Positions 48,965-60,910 of a stretch of DNA of 64,000 nucleotides are shown here, piece after piece. Under the pieces are notes generated by a model, which worked only from the letters and a program-made list of their open reading frames with translations, ran no database searches and was not told where the DNA came from. Positions within the stretch are counted from its first letter, which is position 1, and the number at the start of each line of letters is the position of its first letter. Origin of the DNA: Plazaster borealis (taxonomy: Eukaryota; Echinodermata; Asteroidea; Forcipulatida; Labidiasteridae); assembly GCA_021014325.1 (NCBI GenBank), contig CM037467.1, positions 13,913,273-13,977,272 of the forward strand, in the 5' to 3' direction. Both the position numbers and the translations under genes were made by a program.

Positions 48965-49555
48965 CTATGGCTAACTTAATACAAATGCTTCAATATTCAA
49001 CATGGCTGCTGCTAGCCACAGACACATACATGTACATGGTCAGCTATGGCTAACTCATTCCAAATACTTCAATATTCAACATGGCTGCAGCTAGCCACAG
49101 CCACAAACATTTTGTACATGTACATAGTAAATTATGGCAAACTCACTACAAATGCTTCAATATTCAACATGGCTGCCGCTAGCCACAGACACTATACATA
49201 GTCAGCTATGGCTAACTCACTACAAATACTTTAATATTCAACATTGCTGCCGCTAGCCACAGGCACTATATATAGTCAGCTATGGCTAACTCACTACAAA
49301 TACTTCAATATTCAACATGGCTGCCGCTAGCCACAGACACTATAGTCAGCTATAGCTAACTCAATACAAATACTTCAATATTCAACATGGCTGCCGCTAG
49401 CCACAGACACTATAGTCAGCTATGGCTAACTCACTGCAAATACTTCAATATTCAACATGGCTGCCGCTAGCCACAGACACTATAGTCAGCTATGGCTAAC
49501 TCACTACAAATACTTCAATATTCAACATGGCTGCCGCTAGCCAGAGTCATAGCCA
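48965..49555 (+). repeat. Eight-unit 70-88 bp tandem array
   Basis: Units start 'ctatggctaa' at 48965, 49044, 49132 (variant), 49206, 49280, 49350, 49420 and 49490, giving lengths 79, 88, 74, 74, 70, 70 and 70 bp. The core 'caatattcaacatggctgc' is shared by all. The right-hand units are nearly identical while the left ones are longer, with 'acatgtacat' insertions. Each unit carries imperfect inverted arms CTATGGCTA and TAGCCACAG. Confidence 0.93.
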
Positions 49556-50120
49556 TAATATCAACACTGCCATGTTGAACCCATTGCAGTTGTAATGGAT
49601 TCAAGGCAAGCAGATAATTCAAGTTAAACCAGTTTGGAAGTTGTCAGGTTTTTTTGGACCAGGTTTGATAGTCCCTTTAAGCTTGTTCTGTCAGCTGTGT
49701 GCTTTTTCCTTTTATTTTTCCTCGGTCCTTCAACTTCCCAAGCACTTGATTGGATTGCCAGTAGATCTCAGTACGGTGTCACATTCCAGGCTCTTCAGAT
49801 AATATTTTTTATATATTCTTATTCTTTACGGAAAAGTCTTCGGTGGCCACGGAGACGGAATATTAAAATCACAACTAATTTCACTTTCAAGATTGATTCA
49901 AATCAAAATTTCACTGAAGTGGAAAGGATAAAGTTGACATTGTCAGTGAACTTATGAGCCTTATAATGCTAAGATCGCCGAGAAGGTTTTTAGTATGGAA
50001 ACTAATGAATATTCAAAGGGTAGTTATTGAATATTTATTATCAGATATTTTAATATATTTTCATCTTGATAAAAAGTGTAGTGACATGGTGTACATTTTG
50101 TTTAGTATAGTCTACATAAA
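49556..50120. other. Spacer without recognised gene
   Basis: The frame at 49634-49957 (+, 107 codons) is hydrophobic at its start but has no domain I know and no splice support. Confidence 0.4.
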
Positions 50121-50222
50121 TTTGGGTTCGAATCCAGGTCAAGTCCTTGGTGCATGAGCAAGGCACTTCACCATAATTGCTTCTCTTCACACAGGAGTGT
50201 CAAAATTAATATCTGTGAGGTG
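50121..50222 (+). mobile_element. tRNA-headed SINE fragment
   Basis: Box B 'gggttcgaatcc' is followed by 'gagcaaggcacttcaccataattgc'-type body sequence (50156-50180), matching the body of the SINE at 19810. Box A is missing. Confidence 0.65.
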
Positions 50223-50769
50223 TTAAACAGTGTAATAAGGAAGTTTACCTTCAGTATCACATTTAATAACACTACATATAAAGCTTCTTTGTTGTTATTA
50301 TTTTATGGAGCGATAAAAAAAGTTGAATTACTCTTGTCTGGGTGTTTCATTAATGAAATAACTCATTGTTGATATAACAGCACTGTATAAACAGTCGTAG
50401 GTGAACGCAGAGCGCTTATCTTAATATTTTCACAGGGGAAGATTAATTTGTCGTTGACAATCTGGAAGTTCCGCTCATCAAAGCTGGAAATAAATTGTAG
50501 CACTTGGGAAAAAACCTGACTACTTCTCGGAGGATTGGATTTGGATGGACAGATAATCTAAAGTAGAGTTGTCGTTATAGAGGGAAAGGGTTAACATCAA
50601 TTTTATAATAACAAGTTAAGCATCGTGTTAAAATTCCTCATGTTTAATTTTTAATATTTGAAATAACAGAAGCGAGAGGTTGCTGATTCATAGTACTTGA
50701 GCTTTTGAAAACAAAAAAATTCTGCTGGTCTGAGCACAACTCAACTCAACATACGGCACATAAAAAACC
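50223..50769. other. AT-rich spacer
   Basis: Nothing recognised. Confidence 0.45.
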
Positions 50770-50843
50770 TGCGCCTTGAACACCCAGCAGGGTGGATATG
50801 TGCGCATTACAAGTCTTATTTTTATTATTATTATTATTATAAG
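50770..50843 (+). mobile_element. LINE 3' tail with hairpin and (ATT)n
   Basis: 'tgcgccttgaacaccc' and 'gtgcgca' can pair, and the segment ends in TTATT/ATT repeats. This is the same architecture as the 7118-7183 tail. No ORF remains. Confidence 0.6.
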
Positions 50844-53149
50844 GTCATAATGTTATTATTATGCACATAAGGCTCACCACATATAATTATTTTTTTAAAT
50901 TATTTTATTTGTTATTATTATTTATTTATTTTGAAAGGTGCAAACATGTGTTCAAATCGTTGGTGGTATGAGAGGGGAAAGGAGAATTAGTCTGTCCCGT
51001 TAAGGGACAGTCAGGGATGAGAATTTTTCAGAAAAGTATGAAATAATTTGGTAATATAAATATGGTATCAGTATCTCCTCCTTTAATATCTATATCCCGG
51101 TTTGGGTCTCGTTCGATCTCGTGTCATGACCAACCAACGACACCTGCAATCAACTCAACCTGAGCTAAAAACCCTGAATCGGTCGGTCTCAGGGGGGTAC
51201 TCAATATTGTGAATGTATTGACCAGTGTGGTGGGCACCAGGCACCGTTGATTGTCTAACGTGACACCTGTACAGACAATCAGACATCGCTGTATGGATCA
51301 TTAAAAGAAGGCTTTTTATCTCTGGTTGCTACATCACATCATGTGTAAGAACAGATGGTTAAATACTAAATATTCGTATCACAACCAAATCAGATTTTTT
51401 TTTTTTAACAGCGGTATATTGATTTAAAAATTCACTAGAATATGAATTATCTTGGACCGGTTGCTGTATACGGGAGTCCTATAATCCGCTTGTTTAGTTT
51501 CTTGTTGTGTAAAACTGAAATTTTGCCTTGTGTGTGTCCAGTTGAGAATGTGATATAATCCATTTTTAAGTCTACACTCTTCAGCTTGAGTAATTAAGAT
51601 TTCTTAAATTGTAATCAGGAGTAAAAAATGTTTCAGGTATTTTTTGGATGATCGAATTAATATCTTGAAGTTAGAACTGCTTGAAATGTTTGCAGCTTAA
51701 AGGTGAAAGGTCCGAAGGAAATTGCCTGAATCCACTCATTGGAGGGGATAAATTTGAGAGAGAGTGTGTGAGAAGCGGAATTAACACTGGATGGGGAATC
51801 ATTCCTATCGGTCCATATGCTAGCATCTCTCCATACCTCTCTATCAATGATTAAGCATGCGTAATGGTGCGTATGGGTCACGGAAGGGAAAAAAAAGTCC
51901 TCGTTAACGTCAACCATCGAGCATCTAACGACTCGCTCTACATGGAGTCGCTCGTGTGCTGGAACAAAACGGGTCCATAAATCAATCCAATGTTATTCTG
52001 CCATTTTGTCGAGGTAATGAAATGAAAAGAAATGACTTGATTGCTTTTCAGGAGCCTGTTTGTATTTCCAAGGGTTTCCGTTCAGTAAATAAAGACAGTT
52101 TTCAGCAGGGCATTGTATTTTATTCAGCTTTTAGAGGATTTCGTGTGCGAGGTTGTCATGTTGAGGCACATACACCCTTCATAAATGTCATTAAAATGTT
52201 TTTATTCGTGGTTTAATGAATACAAAAAACAAGTGCAAGGGGAAAAAAGTTAACCGTTTAAGATAAAAGGTATAGTACATGTGGACATTCAATTTGAAAA
52301 AAAAAGAAGTTTGAAACCTCACTTGACAAACAGTAACATGAAAATTGTGTGTGCTGTTAGTTATAGAGAAACTTGTAATGCTTTTTAAGTGCAAAAAGAG
52401 ATAATGCGCTTAAATTCTTTAGATTTATTTTTATTTTTACTATCAATACTAACTGCAGACTAAGGTTAATGGAAACAACAAAAAGATGACATTCCGTTTT
52501 ATATCTCATTTAAAATTTATATCTCATTTAAAGTCAAGAAGAATAAACAAACACAGAAAAGGTAATTAAATCAAATTCAATCAAGAACCAATAAATATAA
52601 ATGAACTTGACCAAACCAATACAGAGGCACATTTATTAATTTCAGAAGCAAGGACTGAGGTGGTTTTAAAATGCCTGAATGAGGCTAGCCTTACATGGTA
52701 CAAACAAACAAAGTATCAACTGATAAATTACTGTGAAAGTTCCAATTTCTTCATATTTAGGTGGATGTAACCCTGAAGTCATTTTTCCTTTTTATATATA
52801 TATATATTTTTTTGGAGGGGGGGGGGGGTCGTAATTAAATGTCAATTCTCATTTTACTCTACATGTGTATTTTGACTCCTTCTGTAAAGGCCAAATCATT
52901 ATTTGCATTATTGCCCGTGAAAAAATATATACCAGCTTTAATTAAATTTGGAGGCTGCTTTAGATTTTAGTGCAGTGAACCAGGTAACGGGAGAGTCTGT
53001 TGCATGGGTTGAGCTTTGTTTACCAGTGGGTTCATATTAAAGGACATTGACCAAAATCGACCGGAGAAAAAATAACACGGATGAAATTTGTTTTTATATG
53101 CTACAATTTGTTGTTAAAAAACTTGCCGTATTTTGCGTGGGAAGTTTAA
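50844..53149. other. AT-rich spacer
   Basis: 51090-51310 is less AT-rich and could be a conserved non-coding block. (TA)n then a 12-base G run at about 52793-52828. No exon supported. Confidence 0.45.
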
Positions 53150-53264
53150 AGCCCGGTTCATACTTCACGCGAAAGCGAAGTGAATTGGGAAAAACAGCTT
53201 ATACCAATTATTGCATAAGTAAAATTCGCTTCGTATTCGCTTTTGCGTGAAGTATGACCGGGCT
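53150..53264. mobile_element. PIF/Harbinger-like MITE with TAA target duplication
   Basis: The ends AGCCCGGTTCATACTTCACG and, reverse-complemented, AGCCCGGTCATACTTCACGC match except for one gap. TAA flanks both sides (53147-53149 and 53265-53267). A 3-bp TWA duplication with G/C-rich tips is typical of PIF/Harbinger. 115 bp, no coding capacity. Confidence 0.85.
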
Positions 53265-54130
53265 TAACTATGGTGAAATAATTTCAATCGTTTGTCGGGT
53301 TTCATGTTACTTGAAAATTTGAAGACCAGAATGTATGTTGTTTTCTAAAAATCAATGCTAGAATTACCATCACCACAACAATTCTGTAATTTTTTGCAAA
53401 AGATGTCAGTGTTGTAGTTTTTTTGAAAAGTAGCTGTCTACCTCTGCCAATTAAAAATATTTATTTCTACTAGGAGACTTGGAACATGCCTTGTAAAATT
53501 GAATGATATTGCTTCATTAGAAAATGAGTAAAATTTATATTAAACAGAAACAAAAATTGTATCTAAAAATAAGTACACAACCTTGATTTTAGAACAGTTT
53601 GCTTATATTTGTCTTTACAAAAATAATATATTTAACCCTAAAATAACATGTTACCATAGAATTCTAATGCTTTATTAAGCTAAATGTTCAGTTGGATAAG
53701 GTACTAGTGATAAACTAAGGTATCCATGACCCATCAGATGCAGTGTCCCTCCTAAACTACAAACTCCCCTCTGATTGAAATAGAATATTCCAAGTCACAC
53801 TGAATACTATTTCATTAGTAGGCATGAAATGACATATGTACCTGTTCTCGTTTTAACAATAGTGGATTTGTACTGTGAAGCATACTGATTATCATATCTA
53901 TAAATCTCCCACCCCTCTTAAAAAAAATTTGTTATTACTGACGGGACAGGATTTTAATTAGGGAAACTCCAAGTGAATCCGACTAACAATGTGCAGGGTC
54001 AACGAAACCACAGCTGCGTGGTATTCTCTCTGCCTATTGTGTTTGTCTTTTTCTTCAGTGGAGTTCCGTACATACACTCATCAGTGTAATAGTCGCGGGT
54101 GATTGAGGTGTCCCCTTCTAACCCCCCCCC
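53265..54130. other. AT-rich spacer
   Basis: Nothing recognised; a poly-C run lies at 54123-54133. Confidence 0.45.
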
Positions 54131-54372
54131 CCTTCCCTTCATTTGCATCATAATGGCCAAACTCAATGTCCGCACCCGTTGCTCCACTGCTATTTGCAGC
54201 ACCTGTTCTCGGTTGCCGTGGTAACCTCTGGATCTAGCCAATTGAATCCAGGCGTTGTCATTTGCATGTTGTATGCGGGGAGCCGCGGTGTGAGGATGGA
54301 GCAGTGTAGCCGGGTCGCCACATTGAGTCCTCGTTAGTACAGCCGTGTCAAGTAAAGATAGAGGGACCGTTC
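54131..54372 (+). promoter_or_regulatory. Putative promoter/enhancer with RFX X-box and octamers
   Basis: GTTGCCGTGGTAAC at 54212-54225 fits the full RFX consensus GTNRCCNNRGYAAC. Octamer-like ATTTGCAT lies at about 54140 and 54260. The stretch is GC-richer than its surroundings and sits directly 5' of a strong splice donor. A short upstream frame starting MEQCSRVATL lies at 54298-54339. No TATA box seen. Function is inferred. Confidence 0.4.
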
Positions 54373-54442
54373 ATGGTCGTTGCTTTGTTAGTTCCCACTA
54401 TGTTGCACGCAGGACAACCTCATCCAATGGGTCTCTTTAAAG
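54373..54442 (+). CDS. Putative 5' coding exon
   Basis: An ATG at 54373 opens a frame of 23 codons plus one base that runs straight into the donor AAG|GTAAGC at 54442/54443. It begins MVVALLVPTML and ends PHPMGLFK, with phase 1. The donor is among the strongest in the window, and the DNA upstream is GC-richer, as expected near a transcription start. I do not recognise the protein. The next exon is not visible within 9.5 kb, which is compatible with a long first intron but unproven. It could equally be a non-coding exon or a chance donor. Confidence 0.3.
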
Positions 54443-55535
54443 GTAAGCTTTCATGAAATTCCTCTTGCTCGTTCCTCTTTGCTGTTATCCCCTATCTTCC
54501 CCCCATCCTTGTTCCTCACTGTGATTGATTGTCTACCAGCAATAGAGTCTTCCATCAGGCCGCCTTGTAGAATGTAGTCTCTTTGTTGGATGATGAAGAC
54601 CCTTTTTCCGATTAGCTGGAGACGGTAACAAAGAAAGCATTAGTTTGGAGGTCAGTGTAGTGTGTGAAATGTTCTTTACAGTGCCTGGGTAAGCTTCCTT
54701 CATAATAAACGGCTATGGTTGGAATGAGTTAGTCTGTAGATAGATGAGTAGGAGTATTAAGGTTCTGTGGCCCAGGGTCCTGTATGATGGACCGTTTATC
54801 CAAACAGGTGAAGTATAAAATCTATTCCATCCTGAGATTTATTTTCTAGATGCTTTGTTTGGTAACGGTTGATTTGAGTTTACGATGAGATGAACCCCCA
54901 TTAAAACGTTACTAATTGATCATTTCGAAGCGAAGCTCAGTGACTGTGCATAACTACCTGGAATCACTTCTTCTTATGGGTCATGCTGTGATTTTGTCAA
55001 ATACTTCACTTCCATAAAATCAGGACTAGTTTGTTACCCTTTTTGATGTGTTATACAAAAACAGGTTGTTGCTTGGATCAGTGCTAGTCAATTAGAAAGT
55101 ATGTGTCACAAGTAAATCTTAACTGATAACGCATTTTGTTAGTTATTTACAAAAAGTTTTTCCAGATGTTAGCTTCAAAGCGATAGCTTGGATATCGGTG
55201 GGAAGACTAATTTTTTTACTTCAAAAATGAGATAATCCCATTCGTCAATTCTTCAAAATGCAGACTTCACTGTTCAAAACAATCTTGGCCACTTTGATGA
55301 CGTACATTTGAAGGTACAATTTTGGGTTGGATTCTTTTTTTTTTAAGTGTAATTTTCAAGAACAGTATTCCAAAACCAACCTGTTAAAATTTATAGAAGT
55401 TGTGGGAGTGTGATGACTGTTATATGGTTTCTTACGCTTGTGATTTCAGGCAATATTCCCTAAATGTTTAGAGGATAATTTGAGAACAGAAACAATTCTG
55501 TTGGAGATGGATTCTAGAAGAAACTAAATTCGCAG
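54443..55535. other. Probable intron sequence or spacer
   Basis: No exon or repeat recognised. Confidence 0.4.
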
Positions 55536-55742
55536 TATTTTTGACCGTGTGAGGGCGTTTGTGAACCAAATATACGTAATGCAAAACAATTAAAATGAAC
55601 TGGTTTAGTCATTGTTATTATTATTTGTATCTATTTGGCCATTGAAACACAAAAACAACATACAGGCAGTCAAATTAAGATAAAACTATGATGTGATGCA
55701 AGGGAATTCGCCGCTGAATGCGCCCTCACACGGTCAAAAATA
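55536..55742. mobile_element. MITE with perfect 22-bp inverted ends
   Basis: 'tatttttgaccgtgtgaggg' opens the left end and its exact reverse complement closes the right end (55536-55557, 55721-55742). The outer TA on each side fits a TA duplication. 207 bp, AT-rich centre, no coding capacity. Confidence 0.88.
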
Positions 55743-55791
55743 TGGTAAACTTAGAAGACTTTTTATAGAGGGCTGTAAAGAGTAGTCAGCA

Positions 55792-55945
55792 TAGACTACT
55801 TCGCAAATACTCCGTGCGCATGCATTAGCCATGGAATGAGGTGCATGCTTGTCTAGTTAGCGATCAAAATGTGTCGCTAACCAGACCAGCGTGCACCTCA
55901 TTCCACAGCAAATGAGCGCGTACTGAGTATTTGCGAAAAAGTCTA
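55792..55945. mobile_element. Foldback element, near full-length hairpin
   Basis: The outer arms 'ttcgcaaatactc' and 'gagtatttgcgaa' and the inner arms 'tggaatgaggtgca' and 'tgcacctcattcca' pair. A central stem 'gttagcga' and 'tcgctaac' closes on an 8-9-base loop. 154 bp with ends TAGACT/AGTCTA. Starts 49 bp after the previous element. Confidence 0.88.
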
Positions 55946-57740
55946 TGAAACTGAAAGCATGAAAGAGAGGTAGACCTCGATAAACCCATCCAATCAACCC
56001 AATGTTCTTGAAAGGTTATCAGCGTCTTATTACACCACGTTCTTTGCATCCTTCTGAACCCTCTGACCCCTCTCTCCAAACAAAGGGACTTGTTTGCATT
56101 AATTACCCCTCAGTCCCAACTCTTAAGTCAAGTCATTAAATCGACTTGGGGGATGTGGAAGAAGAACCGTTATATGAAAAAAAGTGCTCAGGGCGATCGA
56201 GCAGTCCGGAGGTACGTAGTAGCGATAATTGGTTAATAACGATTCTCAACCAATAGGTTTAATTTCCATATTGATCCTGGGAAGGAAGGAAGGAAGGAGG
56301 GGGGTATCGCTTCTTCCAATGGGAGGTCATGAGAAGGGTAGGAAGCAGGCGATGTAAACGAATGACTGATCTGCTAGCACTGATGACAGAGTAATCAAGT
56401 AAACCACAGGTTAGAATTCAGTAGAATCTTGTCCCGAGTTCCGACAGAGCAGTTCCAACAGAGCAGTCCCCGACATCGAGGAATCTTTCTCAAAGTTTGA
56501 GTTGGATTATTTTCCCCAGGTCTTCATTTGCTTTTTTGTTTATTCCCGAAGGTTTGCCCTGGGAAAAAGAAAAAAAAACACCCATTAAGAGATGGGAAAT
56601 TGGCCCACGCCAAGAATTATTCAATACAACACTTGCTTTGATTGGCTTGTTTCGATATGTACAGGAAGAAAGAAAAACAAAATTTGAATATCTGAAAAAT
56701 TTACGATATCCGTCAAAATATTTCAGTAGAGAAGATGAAGTGTGGACCTAAGTTCAACAAACATCCCTAACGAGTTATATTGACTTGCAAATGATGACAA
56801 TATCAAGAGGGCTGTTGTTTCAGGTGGTTTAATTATTTATGTTATCCAAGAGGGTTAGTCAGAGAGAATTCTAGCCCCAATTGTTGTCTGGTTCTCTGTA
56901 TACACAGTGGTAAGGACAGTTCTTATTCTCATCTCGTAAAAAAGACCAGACTATTTGTCCTATCACCTTCAGTTTGGATTTATTTAATTGAATCGGTGAA
57001 AAAACAAAATAGCTTTACAGGGATAAAGAAAGCATCTTTCTATCACGTTGAGAGATCATGTTGGATGGATAAAAATCTCTTTTGATGTTTGCACTTCACG
57101 TTCATGACACGGAAGTAACAATTAAACCTTGATGGTTGTACTGAAGAGAACCGGTACTCTGCAGCTTCCATGGTTCCTGTTACCTTACACAATAAATTAC
57201 CCCATACTCATTGTTTTATTGTAGTACATCGTAACAGCTGTGATGTCCTGTTTTGTTTGTTGAATTAAACCAGCTGATGTTGCTAAGATCGCTGCTGCAC
57301 ATCTTTACCCATCGTTACCTTAATTAACAGGGCGCGATTGAGTGTCGTGAAATTCAACCTCTGTCACAGATACATGATATATGCCACGCCGGATGTGATC
57401 CCCGGCTGTTCAAATGGTCATGATTGCTAGATCATGGAGTATGGCTCATCTATATGAGATAGAACTAGGGTTGGGTTGGAGGTTGGATGAATTTGAAATC
57501 AGATGGTTGTTTTTCAGCAGAAAGTACCCCCACCCAATTATTATTATTTTTGTTTTAAATTTTATTCCTATCCATCTCAATTCATTTACAATTGATGGTT
57601 TTGGTACATCAGTATCAGACATTTCAAACCACCAATTCCCATCATTGAGCTAGAAATACAAATCAGTCCAAACATTTGCAGGCCTGTTCTCCTGTTCTTA
57701 GGAGGGAAAGGCAGTTTTTCCTGTATGAGGGAAATTAGAG
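55946..57740. other. Spacer without recognised gene
   Basis: A (GGAA)n run is at 56281-56297. The frame at 56497-56751 (+) has no domain or splice support. Confidence 0.45.
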
Positions 57741-57850
57741 TTTGAACATTTCAAGGGGGACCAAGATGCCTCTGTGTCTTCAAGGGACACCAAGGTAATG
57801 ACTAGGGGCATGGAGGCAAGTGCCTCCGATGCCTCCGTATCTATAAGGAA
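57741..57850 (+). repeat. Diverged single relative of the 87-bp hairpin unit
   Basis: Shares 'catttcaaggggg', 'gggacaccaaggtaatga' and 'aggggcatggaggcaa' with the array at 31851, and keeps a hairpin (CATGGAGGCA with TGCCTCCGTA). The order is partly duplicated. Confidence 0.75.
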
Positions 57851-58205
57851 TCAGACAATGACAAGGTTATTTCTTTCCCTTCCATCTTGTTGTTCCATAC
57901 GTGGATCAGTTTCAAATCAGATTGGGAATAGAGATCAAGGACAAAAATACCACAATAATGTTTCGGGAAATTAATCACCCTCAGTCTGGAAGGGGATTAG
58001 AAAGGAAAGGGACTAAGTCAGATTAGAGTTAATCCTTAAGGATGAGAGGTAGATGTCCTTGGTGTAAACGATAATTCAGTTAAGAAGAAAGTGAGATTGA
58101 ATTAAACAGTTAACCACTAGTGAATTGCCAGTGATTCAGTTACTCCAGTCCAGCTTTGTGCAGAGGAAACTAGGAAGCCACCATGGCTTGTGAAGTCATG
58201 TTTAA
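57851..58205. other. Non-coding spacer
   Basis: Nothing recognised. Confidence 0.45.
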
Positions 58206-58495
58206 AGGTAGGGTCGTAGATTGGTAAATATTTCCAAAATTAATGACCATAAAAACTTACTTGGTGAGAAGCACTGCAGCTGCTATTTTGAGAAAGGATT
58301 CCCTTCGAAGTAATATTTTGGATAACTTTTTACCCAACAACATTTGAATCTGATGTTTCATGCATGAATCGTGTCTCAGATTTCTGAGGGTTGGTGTCCA
58401 TTCACGAATGCTGCGGCCAGAGATGCTGTTGGTACTCGCTGTCACCTCGCTAAATGTGGATGGATTCCACGTTCTTGTGAAAGTACTGTAACAGT
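58206..58495. mobile_element. TTAA-type MITE, truncated copy
   Basis: Begins TTAA|AGGTAGGGTCG and 'attggtaa' at 58202-58228. Inside, 'ttttgagaaa', 'ttcgaagta' and 'catttgaatct' match 46780-47134 in order. The right terminal repeat was not found. Confidence 0.55.
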
Positions 58496-59851
58496 TTGTT
58501 GCTGTTTTCTCAGCAAGTAGACACTGTATTCAGCTAAAACTTTCACATGTGACTTTTATTGTATCTTTCTTTATAATTGTGCCTATAAATCAGCATTACG
58601 TTGACAAAAAACCGTTCTATGAACTTATTTTTAAGTAGGAAAGCAGTGGTGCTTAAGAGCAAAGCACGTCTCTAAATCAACAATTCTCTAGCGTATTAGT
58701 CTGCCGATTGTACCATTATGGACATTTCTACTTGTCCCTTCACTGATATCGTGTAACAGCAAACTCAAATTTAACTCTCAAATTTTCCCAGTTATTTGGG
58801 TGAAAAATGGGACAAATTTATTTTCTCAAAAATTGTCATGATGTTAAACCACCATGGTTATATTATTTGTGAATGGATGTTTGATTCTGATCCAGTTGAT
58901 ATTGCTTTGGTTGATTCAATGAAGGACTACGTTAGTATCAGTCGATTCAGGAACTACGCTTCAAAATATATGTTTATGGATGTTTCCCAGTGGAATTAAC
59001 ACGTATTCAATCACGAAAAGCATTGAATTCAACCCTATGTGAACTGAAACTAATGATTGAATACCTCCCAATCACACACACACAAAATAATGATAATACT
59101 AAAAATAAATCTGTGTGTTTTGGGGACAGCTGCCATGTCCGCAGCTCTTTGTTCCTGGGACAATAGAGGGACTTGATGGCCTTGCCTAAACAGCTGTGCT
59201 GTAACACTTCTGACTAACAATCTGAATGAAAAGAGGAACGGCACAACTGTGAATGCTCATCCATGGAATGAATGCGCAGCCGTGGATTGCCACGTCTTTC
59301 CCCCCGGTGTAAATCGACGGAAGGGCAATGTCGGGACTGGAATCGTGGGACTGGAGATTGGAGGAATGGGTGTGGTGGGGTTGTGAAGTTTAGGGTAATG
59401 CACTGTCCTCTATATGAAGTCTTTGGACTGATGATTACTGTGCTGCGGCCATGTTCAGTTCCCTTACTACCTTTTATGAAATCCAGATTGAAAAATGCCC
59501 ATCTGTTTGGATTGAAGCATTCTGAATCCCAATTAGTATGCTACCCTGACTACCTTTACAATAGTTAAGTAAGTTGATGGAAAAGTACAGTCTGTTTTAG
59601 TGTACGCGTCCATACTTGTCTGGATCCAAGTGTACATGCAGAAAAACTATTCCAATGAACATTTACAATGGATAACACCAGTCTAAATTTCATAAACTGG
59701 GCAAATTTGTCTTGTGTCCTGACTGCTACCATCAAATCAGCACCAATAAATTACATATCAACTGGCATCAGTCTATCCAACTTCCAATCTCATTATGAAA
59801 TGCAGTTAAAACCATTTGCAAATCCTATCCTTTATGACTGATACCATACAA
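58496..59851. other. Spacer without recognised gene
   Basis: 59269-59395 is GC-richer; the frame at 59272-59568 has no domain I recognise. No exon called. Confidence 0.4.
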
Positions 59852-60047
59852 CAGAGCTGCAAACTCTCCCTGATTCTGCAGAAAAATACCCAGAAAATAA
59901 TCCAATCTTTCCATGTTCTGATGAACAAATTTGAAAAACTCCCTGATTATGGAAGCTTTATCCCTATTATGTTGAATGTAATTCTAAATATCTCCCTGAT
60001 TGTTGTCGAAATCTCCCTGATTGCAAGATGAAATTGTTGGTAGCTCT
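59852..60047. mobile_element. hAT-like MITE, copy 2
   Basis: Same order of blocks as 43152-43348 ('cagagctgc', 'ctccctgattctgcag', 'ccatgttctgatgaac', 'tatgttgaatgtaattct', 'gtagctct'), same orientation, perhaps 85% alike. Target duplication no longer clear. Confidence 0.88.
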
Positions 60048-60772
60048 TCACACTCACAGTTCCCCCATCGTGAACTCTCTAATGCCCGCCGCCGTAAAAC
60101 TACTTTCTTACAATTTACCCGTAGAAAGCTTCTACCGATCACTCTTAGCTTGATCCTAACCTCTCTCTGCACTTTGAGGAGATTTTAATAATAGAAAAAA
60201 AACCTCTTCCCGACACAGTGAATCCTAAAAGCAATTTGTTTCATTGTTTACATACATCTCCACAATGTACCGAGTCGTGATGGAGTCTCTGGAATCTATC
60301 CTTCATGTCCTGAAAATCCATTAATAACAACACAGGAGTCCAGGGGTTGTGGAAGGATTGTAAATTACTTTCGGTAATTAAAGGGATGTTAAAACAATAA
60401 TTAGTTAGATTTAGTAATTATTATCTAATGGGGGAGCTTGGAATTTAGTATCAGCCACCTCAGTTCTTACAAGAAAAACTGGTTCATTGTTCAGAAACCG
60501 TTTCTGATTTTACTCTTTCATAGTTAAATGCAGGTACCCTACAACATTGATTGAATTCATGTCTGGCTAATCATGACCTTGTGGCTCATGTATTCCTTAG
60601 AATCGACAGGGTTTAAATCAAAACTTGTTCCAAAATGTCATTTTTGGGTTGTAGGCGTCGTTTTTTGTTGTTATAAAAGGAACGTGAAGTATCTGAAAGA
60701 TTCACTGGGAAATTTCTTGAAAAGAATCTTGAATCGTCCGTTTCATAATGGCTGGCAGTGGTTACTCAATCT
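60048..60772. other. AT-rich spacer
   Basis: Nothing recognised. Confidence 0.45.
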
Positions 60773-60910
60773 TTTATGTATTTATTTATTTATTTGATTT
60801 GATTACACATCCAACAGCACAATTGGCGCCAATAATAGAATGAATAGGAAACAAGAAGAAATGCTCAGTTTTAGATGTGGGAGGGAAACCCCAATCATGC
60901 ATTGCACTGT
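60773..60910 (+). mobile_element. SINE body fragment after a (TTTA)n run
   Basis: 'catccaacagcacaattggc', 'aggaaacaagaagaaatg' and 'tgtgggagggaaacccca' match the minus-strand SINE at 7490-7800. The tRNA head is absent; a TTTA run lies at 60777-60795. Confidence 0.7.

Noticed and set aside
48965..49555. CRISPR-like array
   Set aside because: The whole unit repeats with no unique spacers, and the setting is eukaryotic; it is an ordinary tandem array.
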